A stretch of 64,000 bases of DNA from Adiantum capillus-veneris (GCA_014529385.2 CM043953.1:91393842-91457841); one strand, 5' to 3'; shown: positions 31,427 through 42,994, counted from the stretch's first letter. The notes: a model not told the origin generated them from the sequence alone. Program-made: numbers and translations.

Positions 31427-33172
31427 TCAGATGAATCGATCAAGCAGTTGGTTATTGTGGAAGCGCTCATTTACACGGCAGCGAGAGTTTAAGTACTTTA
31501 GACGACTAATGAAGTCCCTTACTGACTCTCCTTCCTTACATTCGGCCTTCTGTAGCTGAGATGCTACACCCCAAAGCACACCTTCTCGTATGTACTCCTT
31601 TAGAAACAACCTTCGAAGGATAGGGTAGATTGTTTTCTTGTCCACCCTTAGGGTTCTATACCAATCTCCAGCCTTCCCACTTAATGTCAAGCTTAAGGCA
31701 TTGCACTTATGTAGTTCGTTGCGTTCCCCTAAGGAATCACATACTTGTTCAAACACTTCAATGTGTTTTCTAGCATCTTCGTCCCCATTGAATTTTTGCG
31801 TGAGTTTGGCAATTTGTATTGCCTTACTTCTAGGCTCTCTATCAGATGCATGACGCATATTTTCCGGGATAGATCGACCTATGGTTTGAGCAAACGCTGC
31901 CAAGTCACCTATGTGAGGAGGCAGGGCCGGTGGAGGTACTCTTGGAATCATATGTGGGAGAGGGACGGGTACCGGTCTTGGCATATGTGTGGATGATGCA
32001 AGATATGGAACATAACCGGGCATAGGTCCACTCGGATAAGGGCTAGGGAGCGGCACTCGAGGAGCATAAACAAGTGGTACAATTGGAGGTGTGGGGGCCA
32101 TGTGTGCATAAGGGGCTAGAGGCACATACGGTCGAGGCCCCATATTAGGTACTACGACACTAGGTAGTGGCACTGCGCTAACCGTAGATGTCATCGGTAC
32201 ATTCTCTGTCAGGCTTATCCCTGGAGTGAGCACTGTGTTTTCCTTAATAGAGGGTTGAGCCAAGTTAGGGAAGCTAAAGTTGTCGTTCGGAGGCTCAGAT
32301 TGCATAGAGACCCCAGGTGAAATGACGTAAGATGGGTCCATGGGACTCATTAGAGGAGTCTCCATTTGTGATAGAGTAGGCTGTTGAGCCTTGCTCGTAT
32401 CCAGAAATCTCATGGGGCCAGTTGAGAGTATATTTACCCCTCGGTTTTGCCTTTTTGATTGAATAATGCCATGGATAACATTACAGATCATTTTCTGTTG
32501 ATCTTCGATGCTCGTGGCACTAGAGGTGGATTGTACAATCTCTATCCATCCTACATGGTAGGCGTGGCCAGAGTGTAGATCCGTCAACACCTCAGTGTGG
32601 AGGTCTTATGTCCAATGATCGTTAATGAACAATCCTTCTAGAGTCGACGTGTTAACGGTTTCTTGTGAGGTAGAAGCAATGTTGCTCCCCGTGGTTTTAC
32701 TTGTCACCAACGGTACTCTAGAGGGAACTTCTGAAGGAGGCAGCTCAACAGGGCCTTCTTGGTAAGAAGTTGGCAGGATATCCACATGGACACTCTTTGG
32801 GGGTATGGGGTCCACGTGCGATGTGAAAGGAGAGTCCACTTCCCCACCCCCTTCGTGTGCTTCATTTGCATCAGGTTCCGAGCGAGTAGCTCTACCTAAT
32901 GTTTCCATGAAACGGCTAAACATACTAGTACTAGGCTGTGGAGCTTCGGGAGGTGCATGGCCTTCTCTCTCAGTGTTTTGGGTAGGGTATGCTTCCATGA
33001 TTTCTGAGTCGGAGGAGGAATCACTAGCGGCTATTTTAGGGTCTTGGGTGGTGCTACCTTGTGTCCCCGTTGAGGGTCTAGAGCCTATCATGGATGGGTA
33101 ATGCGTGTCCGTATGAACAGTGGCACCCTCAATATGCTCGTGTTCTAGCACCCGCCCAGAGCGTAAGTGCAT
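31427..33172 (-). pseudogene. gypsy gag, N-terminal and capsid-like region
   Basis: Starts at ATG 33172 (MHLRSGRVL, a common plant gypsy gag start). One frame runs to 31427 with an in-frame TAA at 32606-32608. A Pro-rich middle (many APYPSGPMPG-like stretches) precedes a capsid-type core (KFNGDEDARKHIEVFEQV, LSGKAGDWYR, VRDFISRLKYLN; about 31.83-31.45 kb). It ends at TGA 31427-31429, probably from CGA, before the zinc-knuckle part. Gag would form the cytoplasmic particle that packages element RNA. Confidence 0.88.
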
Positions 33173-34158
33173 GTGCTTTTGATACCCTAAGGTGTCAAAA
33201 AGCTGCTCTAGGAGGCCTTGTGACTAGTTTTTTGCGTGTTTTTTGTTTGTTTTTTTGCTAGATTTTTTAGAGCATGTCGTGGAATGGGCTGTGTGATAGC
33301 TCGAAACGAGCGTATCGCTAGGAGGGACGCGTTGTGCTTTACAACCCACCGTTTGGTTCTATTTTGCTCCTGAAAAGCCCGAAACAGTCTTTTCCTAGCT
33401 GGGGAACTAGGCTCCAAATAGCAAGTCTAAGGGTGCAAGTGGGAAGAGAAGGGAGGAGAGTGGAGGACTTGTCCCACATTCTCTCATTCCCTCTTGAGGG
33501 GGTAGGGTATATATATAAGAGTGAGTCTAGTATATATTATAGGACTGAGGCCTGGGCCTAGGCCTGGGCTTGGGCTTGGGCTTGGGCTTGGGGAAATGAT
33601 CCCGATCCCGATCTAACTTTTATACAAACCAACCCGTCCGTTTTTATAACTCACGTTTTTTATTTTCGAAAATCTAATCTCCCCCTCACTCACGTTTTCC
33701 GAAAAAGATTTTTTTAAAATTTTTTTGGATATTATTTGGTACGCGTTGACCTCGCCTAACTATTTACTGTCCCACCTACCTACTTACCTGCTAATCAGTG
33801 GTTCACCTAATTACTAACCTGCTTAATTAACTAACTGTGCGCCTAACTGTGCACAAACCAGAAAACACAGAAAATGCAAAAAATTGAGACTTGACAGAAC
33901 TGTGCAGTGCAAACCAGAAAATGCAAAAAACGCAGAAACGCAAGAAATGCTAACTGTGTAAGCTGAAATCGGAGCTTAATAGAACTAACAAGACAGAGCT
34001 TAGTAGAACACAGAAAACTTGAATGCAGTCAACAACATTGTGTCTTTCTCTACTGTTTTTGCATAACAACAATGATCAAACTTAAGCCGCGCCTTTCCTA
34101 ATAAAAAATAGCTTCAATACAATTTACAGGTCGCCATTGGAGCTTCACGCGCAGCAGC
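33173..34158 (-). other. Leader region of the gypsy element
   Basis: About 1 kb between the primer site and gag ATG, without a supported gene. Positions 33549-33594 hold GGGCTT repeats (four G-runs on the + strand), a possible G-quadruplex. Confidence 0.6.
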
Positions 34159-34176
34159 TCCCCGGCAGCGGCGCCA
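34159..34176 (-). other. Primer-binding site, Asp tRNA
   Basis: On the - strand TGGCGCCGCTGCCGGGGA lies four bases after the 5' LTR. Plant Asp tRNA ends CCCCGGCAACGGCGCCA, so it pairs with one mismatch. Confidence 0.85.
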
Positions 34177-34180
34177 AAAA

Positions 34181-34749
34181 TGTCAAGGCTAGGGACTTGC
34201 TACGCGCCGTGTGCGAGCCACAAAGGTCCTAGCACACAGTCATACAACAGACAAGCTCACAAGGAAGAACGGTGTGTCACTCACCTTCCTGCGTAGTTGC
34301 GAATGAAGGATTCCCGCGCCGCGAAGAAGAGGGAGACGCCGCTACGCCGCGCTCAACCGCCTCGCCGCCGTCGTGCCACCGCAACGCTCGATCGCACACG
34401 CACTCTCACACACTCTCTCTCTCTCTCACACGCACACACACACACACGCAAGGAGATGGTGAAGGAGAAGGTGGAGATGGAGCAAGAGCAGCTTCTATTG
34501 CACAATGAGAGAATGACTCAATTTTAGGTTTAATTGGCTTTTATATGAGCTCACCCCATTCACACTTGGGCGCCCATGCTTAGCCAACTAACCCTAGCAT
34601 GTTCGTGTTAGAGTGCGCCTCTCATTGGCGATCACTCTACCTTTCCCTATTGGACCGACAAGCCCGGTGCCTGACTCTACTTAAATAAATAATACGGTTA
34701 CGGTGTCCGTCGTAGGCGATAGGGTGTCCGTGAGCCACGAGGGTTAACA
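34181..34749 (-). repeat. 5' LTR of the nested gypsy element
   Basis: 569 bp; the undeleted partner of 17522-18055, followed by the AGGTT target duplication at 34750-34754. Confidence 0.93.
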
Positions 34750-34754
34750 AGGTT

Positions 34755-35836
34755 TGATTAGGGAGAAGATTAGAATCCATTTTTTGCATTTTTAAGTCAC
34801 TTTTGTGGCAATTTCTAGTGATTTGCACCTCCAATTAATCTCTCCATTTTCGCAATTGCCTAACAACATTAGCCTCATCTTGAAGTGCTCGACGCAAGCT
34901 CTCCGTGGAGCCTTCAAGCTCTGCAAACCGAGCCCGAGAACTCCATTAAAGCTATCCCCAATCTTGCCTAAAAATAGGTGTGTGTGTGTGAGTTTGTGTG
35001 GGAAACTGCCTGCCGACTGCAGCTTAACACTTACTTTTTCGGAGTCTTTCCACAACCAAGCGCATGGGCTTGTTGGCTAGCTCAAAATCGATTGTTGATT
35101 CTTGACTTTGTGGGGTCCAAGGTTCAATTTGTCTAACCTAAATTGGGCAAGCCCGGCAGATATGAAAAGGCGCCTTAAAACTGCTTTTAGAACCTGGCGG
35201 GTCCATTGGGGCAGGTTCCCACACGCGCGCGCTCCTTGATTCCCTTCTGCCTTGCTTCCTGACGTTCTTGCCCGACATGCCCGCGCGGCATCCCAAACTA
35301 CCCGACCCCTGTTGGGCCCCCCTTCCCACGGTGCTGCCATCAAGACCCTCAAAGGCCACTAGCTCTTTAAGCCCCCCTTCCCACGGCGAGCCACAAGAGC
35401 ATAAGCCTACCCCCCTCACAGGGGCGCATTCTTGCAGGCAGTTCTGCCTTACGACATCCGAGCTTCAAAAGCTCCTACCTTCCCACAAAGGGGTGCTCCC
35501 AGCCTATGCACTGGCTCCAAGGAAAACCTCCAAAAGACTTCAAAGCCTCCAAGAACCCTGTAAGGGCTAGCTCTCACTAAACTACAACGAGGCACTCTAA
35601 AGCTTTCAAAGCCTCAAAAGCATCAAAGAACCCGACCAAAGGTTACTTTTGTGAAGAGGGGCTTCACCGACGGTGAAGAGGAGCTTCACAAAGTTCAAAG
35701 GAATTTTCTCTTGCTCTCTTTTCATATCTTGCAGCCAAGCACAATAACTTGCAAATAAATTTTTCTATCATCAATTGTGCATTGTGTAAAGAGGCAGACA
35801 CTGGCTAGGAGAGTCTCCTAAGCTAAGACCCCTCTA
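34755..35836 (+). other. Remaining leader of the nested copia element
   Basis: Continuation of the copia leader that started at 17316. GC-richer at 35200-35520. No supported gene; the ORFs on both strands here have no recognisable domain. Confidence 0.6.
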
Positions 35837-36346
35837 TTGGCACAAATGGGGGACAAGGGAATAGAGAAATTCAATGGGGAGGGATTTCACACTTGGCAAA
35901 CTAAGTTAAGAGGCTATCTTATGAAAAAATGTTTATGGTCTGTCATTAGCACTGCATTAGAGCAACAAGCCAAACCCGATGGAGTGCACACTAGGGCATC
36001 TACACTCATAGCAAGTGCACAAAATTTGGCCAAAGACGAACAAGCATTGGGGATTATCATCACTTCTTTGCATGATAACTATGTGCATTTCATAGATGAA
36101 TGTAAGCATGCACATGAAGCCTGGCATGTCCTAGAAAGTAATTTTGGAGCTAGAGCCAAAAGAAGCAAAGTTAGTCTTAAAAGACAGCTTCACAAAGTTA
36201 CTATGCTTCAAGGGGAGGACATTGCTAGCCTAGTGAACATGCTTAAGAGCATTGTCACGCAACTCACTTACATCCAAGTTGAAGTACCAGAAGATGACAA
36301 AGTGGCTATACTTTTAAGTGCACTTCCACTTCTTATGACCACTTAG
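35837..36346 (+). CDS. Copia-type gag, truncated
   Basis: 169 codons. IEKFNGEGFHTWQTKLRGYL and the WSVIS segment open the typical copia gag fold (UBN2/gag-polypeptide family), followed by EAWHVLESNFG, LKRQLHKVTMLQGEDI and VPEDDKVAILLSALP. It stops at TAG 36344-36346, where about 30 further codons in a shifted frame still resemble gag. No zinc knuckle or protease remains, and a short repetitive stretch joins it to the polypurine tract. In a live element gag would build the particle. Confidence 0.88.
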   Translation: MAQMGDKGIEKFNGEGFHTWQTKLRGYLMKKCLWSVISTALEQQAKPDGVHTRASTLIASAQNLAKDEQALGIIITSLHDNYVHFIDECKHAHEAWHVLESNFGARAKRSKVSLKRQLHKVTMLQGEDIASLVNMLKSIVTQLTYIQVEVPEDDKVAILLSALPLLMTT

Positions 36347-36534
36347 TCACAATTCTTGAAGAAAAAGAACCAGCACCACCATTTCAAGATGTCATCAACT
36401 CAGTCCAAGCAGAAGCAATGAAAGCAAGAGACCTGACAGAGGATCAGCTCACATAGTAGAAGACAAAAAGGACAAAGATGAAGGTAGCGTTTGGGAAGAC
36501 CCATCTTGAAGATGCAGACTCTACTTGTAGGGGA

Positions 36535-36705
36535 GGACTTTTTTCCTGTGTGGATATCAGCTTATCATCCCGTGTGGACATCACCATCCTTTGTGGATTG
36601 TTCTTGTGTGGATTTTTACCATCCTGTGTGGATATCACCATCCTTTGTGGACTTTATTTTCCTATGTGGATATCACCATCCTGTGTGGATTTTGTTAGCC
36701 TGTGT
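36535..36705 (+). repeat. Short TGTGTGGAT-rich repeat before the copia 3' LTR
   Basis: CCATCCTGTGTGGATATCA-type units recur about seven times in 170 bp, with a period of about 24-30 bp. They occupy the place where pol should be. Confidence 0.7.
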
Positions 36706-36742
36706 GGATCATGCATCTTCAGTATCTTGTCTTAGTCCAAAC

Positions 36743-36756
36743 CTCAAGGGGAGGAT
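36743..36756 (+). other. Polypurine tract of the nested copia element
   Basis: AAGGGGAGGAT directly before the 3' LTR. Confidence 0.85.
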
Positions 36757-37074
36757 TGTAAAGTGTGAGCTTTGTCCTAAGGTGTGAGTCAAGGAGAGGA
36801 GAGTGGATTTATCCCACATACTGTGGAGCAAGGCTGTAGAGCTAGTTAAAGCTCATTTCTTGAATCAATAAACAACAACTCATTTTGCACTACATGCTTG
36901 TCTATGGTGAGCTTGTGCTAAGCTAAGTCAATACTCAAGATTGTGTTTATGAGTCCAATCTAATCTATCTTGGAACCTAATTCACTTGAGTGATAACCTT
37001 GCTTACACACACTCACACACTTGCACCATGTTTCTCTTTCATCCACCATAGCAAGCACGATCCAAATCCTAACA
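36757..37074 (+). repeat. 3' LTR of the nested copia element
   Basis: 318 bp, matching 16989-17301, followed by the CTAAA target duplication at 37075-37079. Confidence 0.93.
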
Positions 37075-37239
37075 CTAAAGCCAAAATCTGGTACCATTTC
37101 CACCCTGTACATCCAAATGAGCCCAAATTTCCCTCAGAGCATGTAATTGGCACTTACTTCAAGCCTATAAAGCCAAAATTGCTAAAAAGTTGAAAATTTT
37201 CTCAGCAGCTGTAAATAATCGCGATTATTTACGTTGGTT

Positions 37240-40200
37240 ACAAATTTTTTTTTTGACCATACAGTTTTGTTCCTTGCATGATTTTATGCATCTTTGCTTG
37301 TTCAAAAATTGATTTGAAGCAATTTGGACCAGATTATCAACATTTCAGTCTAAAAGGACATTCTGGAGAAATATCTGACAACTCTGCTAACTTTGCACTC
37401 TATTCACTGACCAGAAGCAATGCAAGCTGCGGAGAAGGCCAAGATGAAGTTAAATCAAAAGGAAAAACTGCAAGAACTGCCACCGTATCAACTGGACCCC
37501 ACGTCAGTAAAGGTAGCAAAGGCATCTTATCTTTCTAAGGAGCAGTTAGAAGAACACCACACCACGGTCTTCACGGGTAGATTTAAGAGTGAAGAAGGGC
37601 ATCCAGTGGAGTTGCAGCTCTTGCCCAAAGAGGTTTATGATATAGCAGGAAAGCCAGAAACCAAAGAGGCTAACCGCAAGTTGGGACTCCGACACTTCTA
37701 TGAACAAGAGCCCTGCGGTGTAGACTTTCGGAAGGCTTACGAGCTTCTGTACACCATCAAGGAAGACGAAACTGCTCAAATCTCAGACAACCAAGAAAAT
37801 AAGGAGAGGTTGTGATTACAAAGGAAATAGTGGCAGGGGCACTCAGATTGCCCCCCATTGAAGGGATGACCATGCGGGCAAGAGATAGAAAAATAGCGGG
37901 CACTTTTACGAAGGAAACAGCTGCGGCTACATTTGCCGATCTCATCCACAAGTAGGTGGAAGAGCCAGCCCGTCTGTACCATCAACATTTCCATTTCCTG
38001 GCGAAAAGGCCACCAAGGTACACTACACCAAATCACGCCGTGGCCACCACTTTACACAAGTTCTGAAGTCAACCACCGACAATCTGTGGACCATGCGCAA
38101 TATGTGTTAACAACATTGAAGGCCACCAAGAAGGAGGGAAAGATAACCTACTTGGGCGCACCTAAAGTCTTGACTAGAATAGCCTATCACGCCATCGGCA
38201 TGGCCGACAATCTTCCGCCTGCCCCGGATCAGAACACATGGATCTTGGCAGCTCCACCCTCTCCAAGATCTACAAGATCTGGTAAGCGATCGTTTAAATC
38301 AGGTGATGAATCCGATGACAGTTCATCCGAGCACCATATCAGTGAAAGCTCTGACAACGAAGAAAAAAGAGATAGGAGGGAAGAAATGAAGCGAAAATCT
38401 GTGGCTGCTCACCAAGAGGAGCCAGCTCAAAAGCAAGCAAGATTTGAAAGAGAAGAACAAGCAAATCAATGCACTAGGCAAGCGCAAGGAAAAGACCCAA
38501 AAATGTGGGTACCTACCGGCTTGAAGGGACTTTGAACGAAACATCATTCAAGGAAAGAGGACGAGGATCCCAAGGATCATTTAGAAAGAATCTACGAAGA
38601 GGCAGAGGCCTTGAAGCTGAAAGAGGTTGAAGAAGCGGCTAAGAAAGATGAAGACGCGGCAACTCAAGAGCAAAGCCAAGCATCTCCCCGACCCACCTCA
38701 CCACCACTGGAACAACAGGATCAGCCCATACCCACTCCACCATCATCACCGCTAAGCCAAGAGACCACTGAAGAGGCCGAGACTGACAAGGCAACAGAGT
38801 CTGAGTTCACCCACCAAACGGAAGCTAAACAGCAAACTGACCACGCCGAACAACATAAAGAAAAGGAAGCTGAACCAGAACCAGAATAGACAGCCCAAGA
38901 AACTCACAAGCTGGCAGATGAAACTGATAAAGAGGAAGATAAATAAAAGGAGCAAACCACTATACATGAGGAAAAAACCGACATTGAGAAGGTAGGGAGG
39001 CCTACAACTAAAGAAACTGTAAGGGTTGAGACCACACAGCTTGTCTCCACTCAGCCAGAAACTGTCGAGGTTTCAAAACCTCAGGATGGCAAAGGAGAAG
39101 CAACCACCTCTATAGAAACACCAACAATAACAACACAGCAAGGAGCAACACAAGAGGCTGCCGGCACATCCAAAATAGCAAGACAAGAGGAATGGCAGTC
39201 CAATGATGAAGTCATTGTACAAGTGAACGAGTATGCAAGGAAGATGCAAATCATGACAGAGAAACTCTGCTCAGCAGCCTTTAACCGTAGTACTAAAGCC
39301 AAAGAATTAGAAATGGTCATCGATGCTCTTCAAGGCGAGCTCGACGACAGAATGGCTACAATTACAGATCTCCAAAGGCAAGTACAAGAGCTCAAGACTG
39401 AAGCAGAACATCATCAAATAGCACGAGACAGCCAACAGAAGGAAATGGAGGCGTTGGGTGACCTCCTGACTAAGCAATCTGATGCCTACAAATTGAAAGA
39501 TGAGCAGTTGACAGAAGTGACAAATGAACTTCTCACCACTTCTCTGTCCGCTCAAAAGATTCAAGTATAGATGTATCCAACGCATCATTGCAGTATTCGG
39601 AACAAAGGATTAATGATCAGGCCACTTTCTTGCGGCAATTAAGAGAAAATCCAGCCGTGGCCTCGATCAAGGAAACAGATGAGGTGTATAAAGCACTTGA
39701 AAAGAAAAACAGAGATTTAGAGCTGGAGTTGAAGCTAGAGCAGTCACAATGTAGAGACCTGGCGCTCATGCGGGTCCAAAGAGAGGAGGAGCTCCTTAAA
39801 GAGATTGCAAAATTGAAAAGGGTAAACCAACTCCTCAGAGATGGAAAGCCAGATATACAGGAGGAGGCAGGCACTTCAGAGCCGCCCCAAGTGGAAATTC
39901 CCTCGGTCTCATTTGCTGACTTTGAGATGCAGTCTACAGTAGAGCCGAGTGGGGGAGAAGATTTCCAAATCCAAGTCACAGAGGAAGACGTAGTGCCGAT
40001 GGTCCAGCTGTCAAAGGTTGAAGAAGAGGCACTAAAGGAGAAGATTGCCTTGGAGGTAGATGAGCAGTGAAAGGCAGCTATGGATTGAGAGTTGAGAGTT
40101 TTACACTCTGTCAACGTCACACAGCTCACTCCCAATCAAATCAATGCCCAATGGAACCAACAATCCCTGCCATACCCTCTCATCAAGGTTGAACTCTTGC

Positions 40201-41007
40201 AGGTAAAAGAAAGATTATACCAAGATATGCAAGAAGATGGCGTAGATCAAGACCACCTAAAGTGGCAGCTAAGCTGGTTGAACAAGAATCCAAGATACTT
40301 GATTCTGTTTATGAGAGCACCTGTGGCCATACAGAAAGATCCAACATTTTGTCCTGTACCTCAAGTTAAGGACATGGTAAGCACACGAAGCAATGCAAAA
40401 GAAGAGGCCAACATGGCTAAACTTTACCAGGTTGCCAGCTCCCGAGAGAGGTCAAGCAACAGAAGAATACATGGTGAAAACCCTAACGGGCGCCATGACA
40501 TTCTTCAAAAGTTTTCCAGATCTCTCCTGTGCAATGCTTTACAAAATTTGCAGAATGCTACTTACTTGCATACAAGTCTTCAATGATCCTGAGAAAATAG
40601 GAGCCCCATGGCTCTCATTTTTGGAAGGAAACAAAGGCCTCTGCTATGATCTAAGTGGGCAGCCCTCAGAGGAAGTTCTTTATGGCTTTTACGCCCGATG
40701 CATGTTTCTGCCCTCACACAATATGCTAGCTTTTGAGGAGGCCTTCTACACTGGATTTTTCACTTGGCAAACGAAGATATTTGTGCCGGTGATAAGCAAC
40801 CTCACAGCCAGATTTGTCGGCTACTCGGCCGTAGAACTCAAAAACAAAGTCACCATCAAGTTTTTGCAGGTGCCAGACAAAGAACGCAAAATTAGATATA
40901 AAAAAGCACTGGAAGCACTGAAGGACCGCCTCGCCCGCCGTCAACCCGAAGATTACTTCAGCCCAGAAAGCTCTGTCAAGGGACGACACAGGCGAGGAGG
41001 GGGGGAA
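37240..41007 (+). pseudogene. Retrotransposon-like internal region with unrecognised coiled-coil coding sequence
   Basis: Coding-like sequence in several + strand frames: 37420-37815, a shifted frame to about 38070, 37933-38535, 38611-38889, 39223-39570, 39588-40070, 40092-40586 and 40393-41013. At about 37800 one frame reads VVITKEIVAGALRLP, like the I-x3-L-x-LP pattern of plant transposon-associated proteins (tentative). The middle is Glu/Lys/Gln-rich and strongly coiled-coil-like; the C-terminal part (FFTWQTKIFVPV, FVGYSAVELKNKV) looks globular. No RT, RNase H or integrase motif is present. The last codons overlap a polypurine run directly before a TG-starting LTR, so it is probably the inside of a non-autonomous LTR element. 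The 5' LTR was not found. Confidence 0.5.
40988..41007 (+). other. Polypurine tract
   Basis: AGGCGAGGAGGGGGGAA ends one base before TGTTAGC. It marks the element's + orientation. Confidence 0.7.
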
Positions 41008-41465
41008 TGTTAGCAGCAAGCTAACGTGGACACCATTTTTCGGAGTTCTCCTTGTAAAAACAGTTATTATTTTGATAAATTGGGAATGTTGTAACTCCTA
41101 TTTTCTTGATAAACCTTGTAATTAATGAGCCAGGGCTACAAGCTTCCAGATTGTATCAGCCATTCAATTCCCAGCTTTGGTAGAACTCCGGATTATCACT
41201 TTTGACCACCCAAAAACCTTGGCTAAGGTATAAAATCCAATTTTTGTAAGTTTTTGGATAAGAAATACACAGCGTGAGCTAACGACGCTCACTTCTCTCC
41301 TTCTCCCGCTTCCTAATCCCTCTCCGGTTGTCACATTGCGAATGCGTTTGTTGCATTGCAACCGCAGGTAAGAGCTGTACGCATTAACGTAAGCCATTCA
41401 CAGTATTTCGTAGCTTTTGGCATCGCCGACCCACGGCCTAATTTCATCATAACTAGGAATTTACA
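41008..41465 (+). repeat. Putative 3' LTR of the non-autonomous element
   Basis: Starts TGTTAGCAGC after the polypurine tract. It contains GGTATAAAATCC (TATA-like, about 41237) and a hairpin at its start (GTTAGC/GCTAAC). The end is set tentatively at ...AATTTACA. No partner LTR in the window confirms it. Confidence 0.5.
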
Positions 41466-41905
41466 CTTTCAAATCAAAAACTAAGAATAGGCGGGGTGTT
41501 GGGGCATCATTGCTAAGCATTTAGATGCATTCTGCGTCGAAAATGACTAGGTCAAAAATCCACTGCTGTTAATAATCGCAATTTTGGAACTCTTGACTAA
41601 AAGTGGGGTTTGAGGCCATAGGCATGTGTGCTTAGGTCTTATAAACTTGTCCTAGGAGTTTCATTACGTTTGGATGTCATTTGATGTTGTAACGGATGTG
41701 ATTTGCTTCCAATAAGCGATTGGCTTTTGGTGAATTCAGTCACTTGAGTGTAGCCTGAGTTAGATGCGAGTTGTTAGTTGTTTTCCAAGAGATTGACAAC
41801 CTCTTGTAGCCTCTATGCACTAGTCGAGTCAGATTCGTCCCATGGTTTGACAAATTAATCATGGTTCTCGCTAATACTGGAATAAGATAGGATGGTGAGG
41901 TTAGA
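41466..41905. other. No gene seen
   Basis: Unique-looking sequence between the putative LTR and the copia fragment. AATAATCGCAATT at about 41573 is a degraded form of the palindrome found at 16823 and 37211. Confidence 0.5.
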
Positions 41906-42994
41906 CATGCGTCCCACATGGTATCAAAAGTTTGATGCATTTATGCGTTCCCTAGGCTATAAGCGTAGTAAGGAGAATCCATGTCTTTACGTGAAAAGAC
42001 AACAAAATGGATAACTTATTATGCTTATCCTTTATGTAGATGACATGCTTATTGCTGGTCATTCTAAGAAGGACATTGCTGACTTGAAAACCAAGCTGAA
42101 AAGTCAATTTGACATGAAAGATTTGGGTGAAGCCAATCACATTTTGGGTATGCGCATTACTCGTGATCGTAAAAAGAGGTTGATGTACCTTTCTCAAAAA
42201 GAGTATGTGCACAAGGTTCTTGATCGTTTCAACATGCAGAAGGGGAAGGCCTTGAGTACTCCATTGCCTGCATATTTGAAACTTAGCAAGGACGATTGTC
42301 CCAAATCTGCTGAGGAAAAAGCTGCGATGGCTAAAATTCCTTATGCTTTAGCTTGTGGTAGTTTCATGTATGCCATGGTGGCTACAAGACCTGGCATTGC
42401 ACATGCAGTGGGAGTTGCCAGCAGATTATGTCTAACTCTGGTAAAAAGCATTGGGATGCTGTCAAGTCGATTCTCAGATACTTGAGTGGAACTGCAGATA
42501 GACAATTATGCTATGGTCGTGGAGAGTCATCCATTCAAGGACTTGTAGATAGTGACTATGCAGGCTGTGTTGACAGTCGTAAATCAACAACAGGTTGGAT
42601 TTACACATTTGCTGGTTCTGCTATTTCTTGGAGATCTGTTATTCAAGATTGTACATCCATTTCTACCACAGAGGCAGAGTATGTTGCATTGAGTGAAGCA
42701 TGCAAAGAAGCTATTTGGCTTGCTCGCCTAGTGAAAGATCTTGGATTGGAGCAGTGTACACCAGTTCTTCATTGTGACAGTCAGAGTGCTATTGCCTTGG
42801 CTAACAATCCAGTGTTTCATTCTAGAACGAAACACATTGATGTGCGTTATCACTTCAGTCGTCGTGAATTCCTCGCAAACAAGAGCCTTGATTTAGTGAA
42901 GATTCGTACGTCAGAAAACACAGCGGATGCACTCACTAAGAGTCTCTCCAGCCATCAGTTTCAGCACTGTCGTGAGTTGATGGGCATTGGGTGA
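41906..42994 (+). pseudogene. Copia RT (C-terminal part) and RNase H fragment
   Basis: Similarity begins abruptly at TWYQKFDAFM (about 41915). A TAA after QQNG at about 42015 interrupts the frame, and another break lies at about 42430-42485. ILYVDDMLIAG holds the catalytic Asp pair. RNase H shows DSDYAGC, TEAEYVAL, CDSQSAI and ADALTK, so all four acidic residues are kept. It is related to but distinct from the copia pol at 3-2123; its LTR also differs. The 5' part of the element is absent. Confidence 0.93.

Larger units (their letters stand above)
17522..34749 (-). mobile_element. 17.2-kb Ty3/gypsy element, - strand, nested in the copia leader
   Basis: Both ends are exact: LTRs open TGTCAAGGC and close GGTTAACA in + orientation, and AGGTT is duplicated at 17517-17521 and 34750-34754. 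On the - strand the order is 5' LTR (34749-34181), Asp-tRNA primer site, gag with four zinc knuckles, protease, RT N-terminus, a 4.6-kb foreign block, RNase H, integrase, a second protease-like domain with WVPK tail, a 143-aa ORF, polypurine tract and 3' LTR (18055-17522). Coding lesions are few: three in-frame stops and the RT replacement. I count about 9 substitutions over some 530 aligned LTR bases, similar to the host copia LTRs. Confidence 0.93.
16989..37074 (+). mobile_element. Copia-type element with gag only, split by a nested gypsy element
   Basis: Boundaries are exact. LTRs of 313 and 318 bp (TGTAAAGTG...CCTAACA) are flanked by the 5-bp duplication CTAAA at 16984-16988 and 37075-37079. 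An initiator-Met-tRNA primer site follows the left LTR and a polypurine tract precedes the right LTR. The gypsy element 17522-34749 sits in the leader. Without it the internal region is about 2.2 kb, with one gag-like ORF and no pol, so this is a non-autonomous copy that needed enzymes from a relative. I count 5 substitutions between the LTRs over about 313 bp, plus a 1-bp and a 4-bp indel. Confidence 0.92.

Noticed and set aside
33540-33600. Telomere-like repeat
   Set aside because: The unit is GGGCTT, not the plant TTTAGGG, and lies inside a retrotransposon leader.
35077-35570. Overlapping 90-100-residue ORFs on both strands
   Set aside because: GC-richer copia leader; no domain, no consistent codon signal, and the frames shadow one another.
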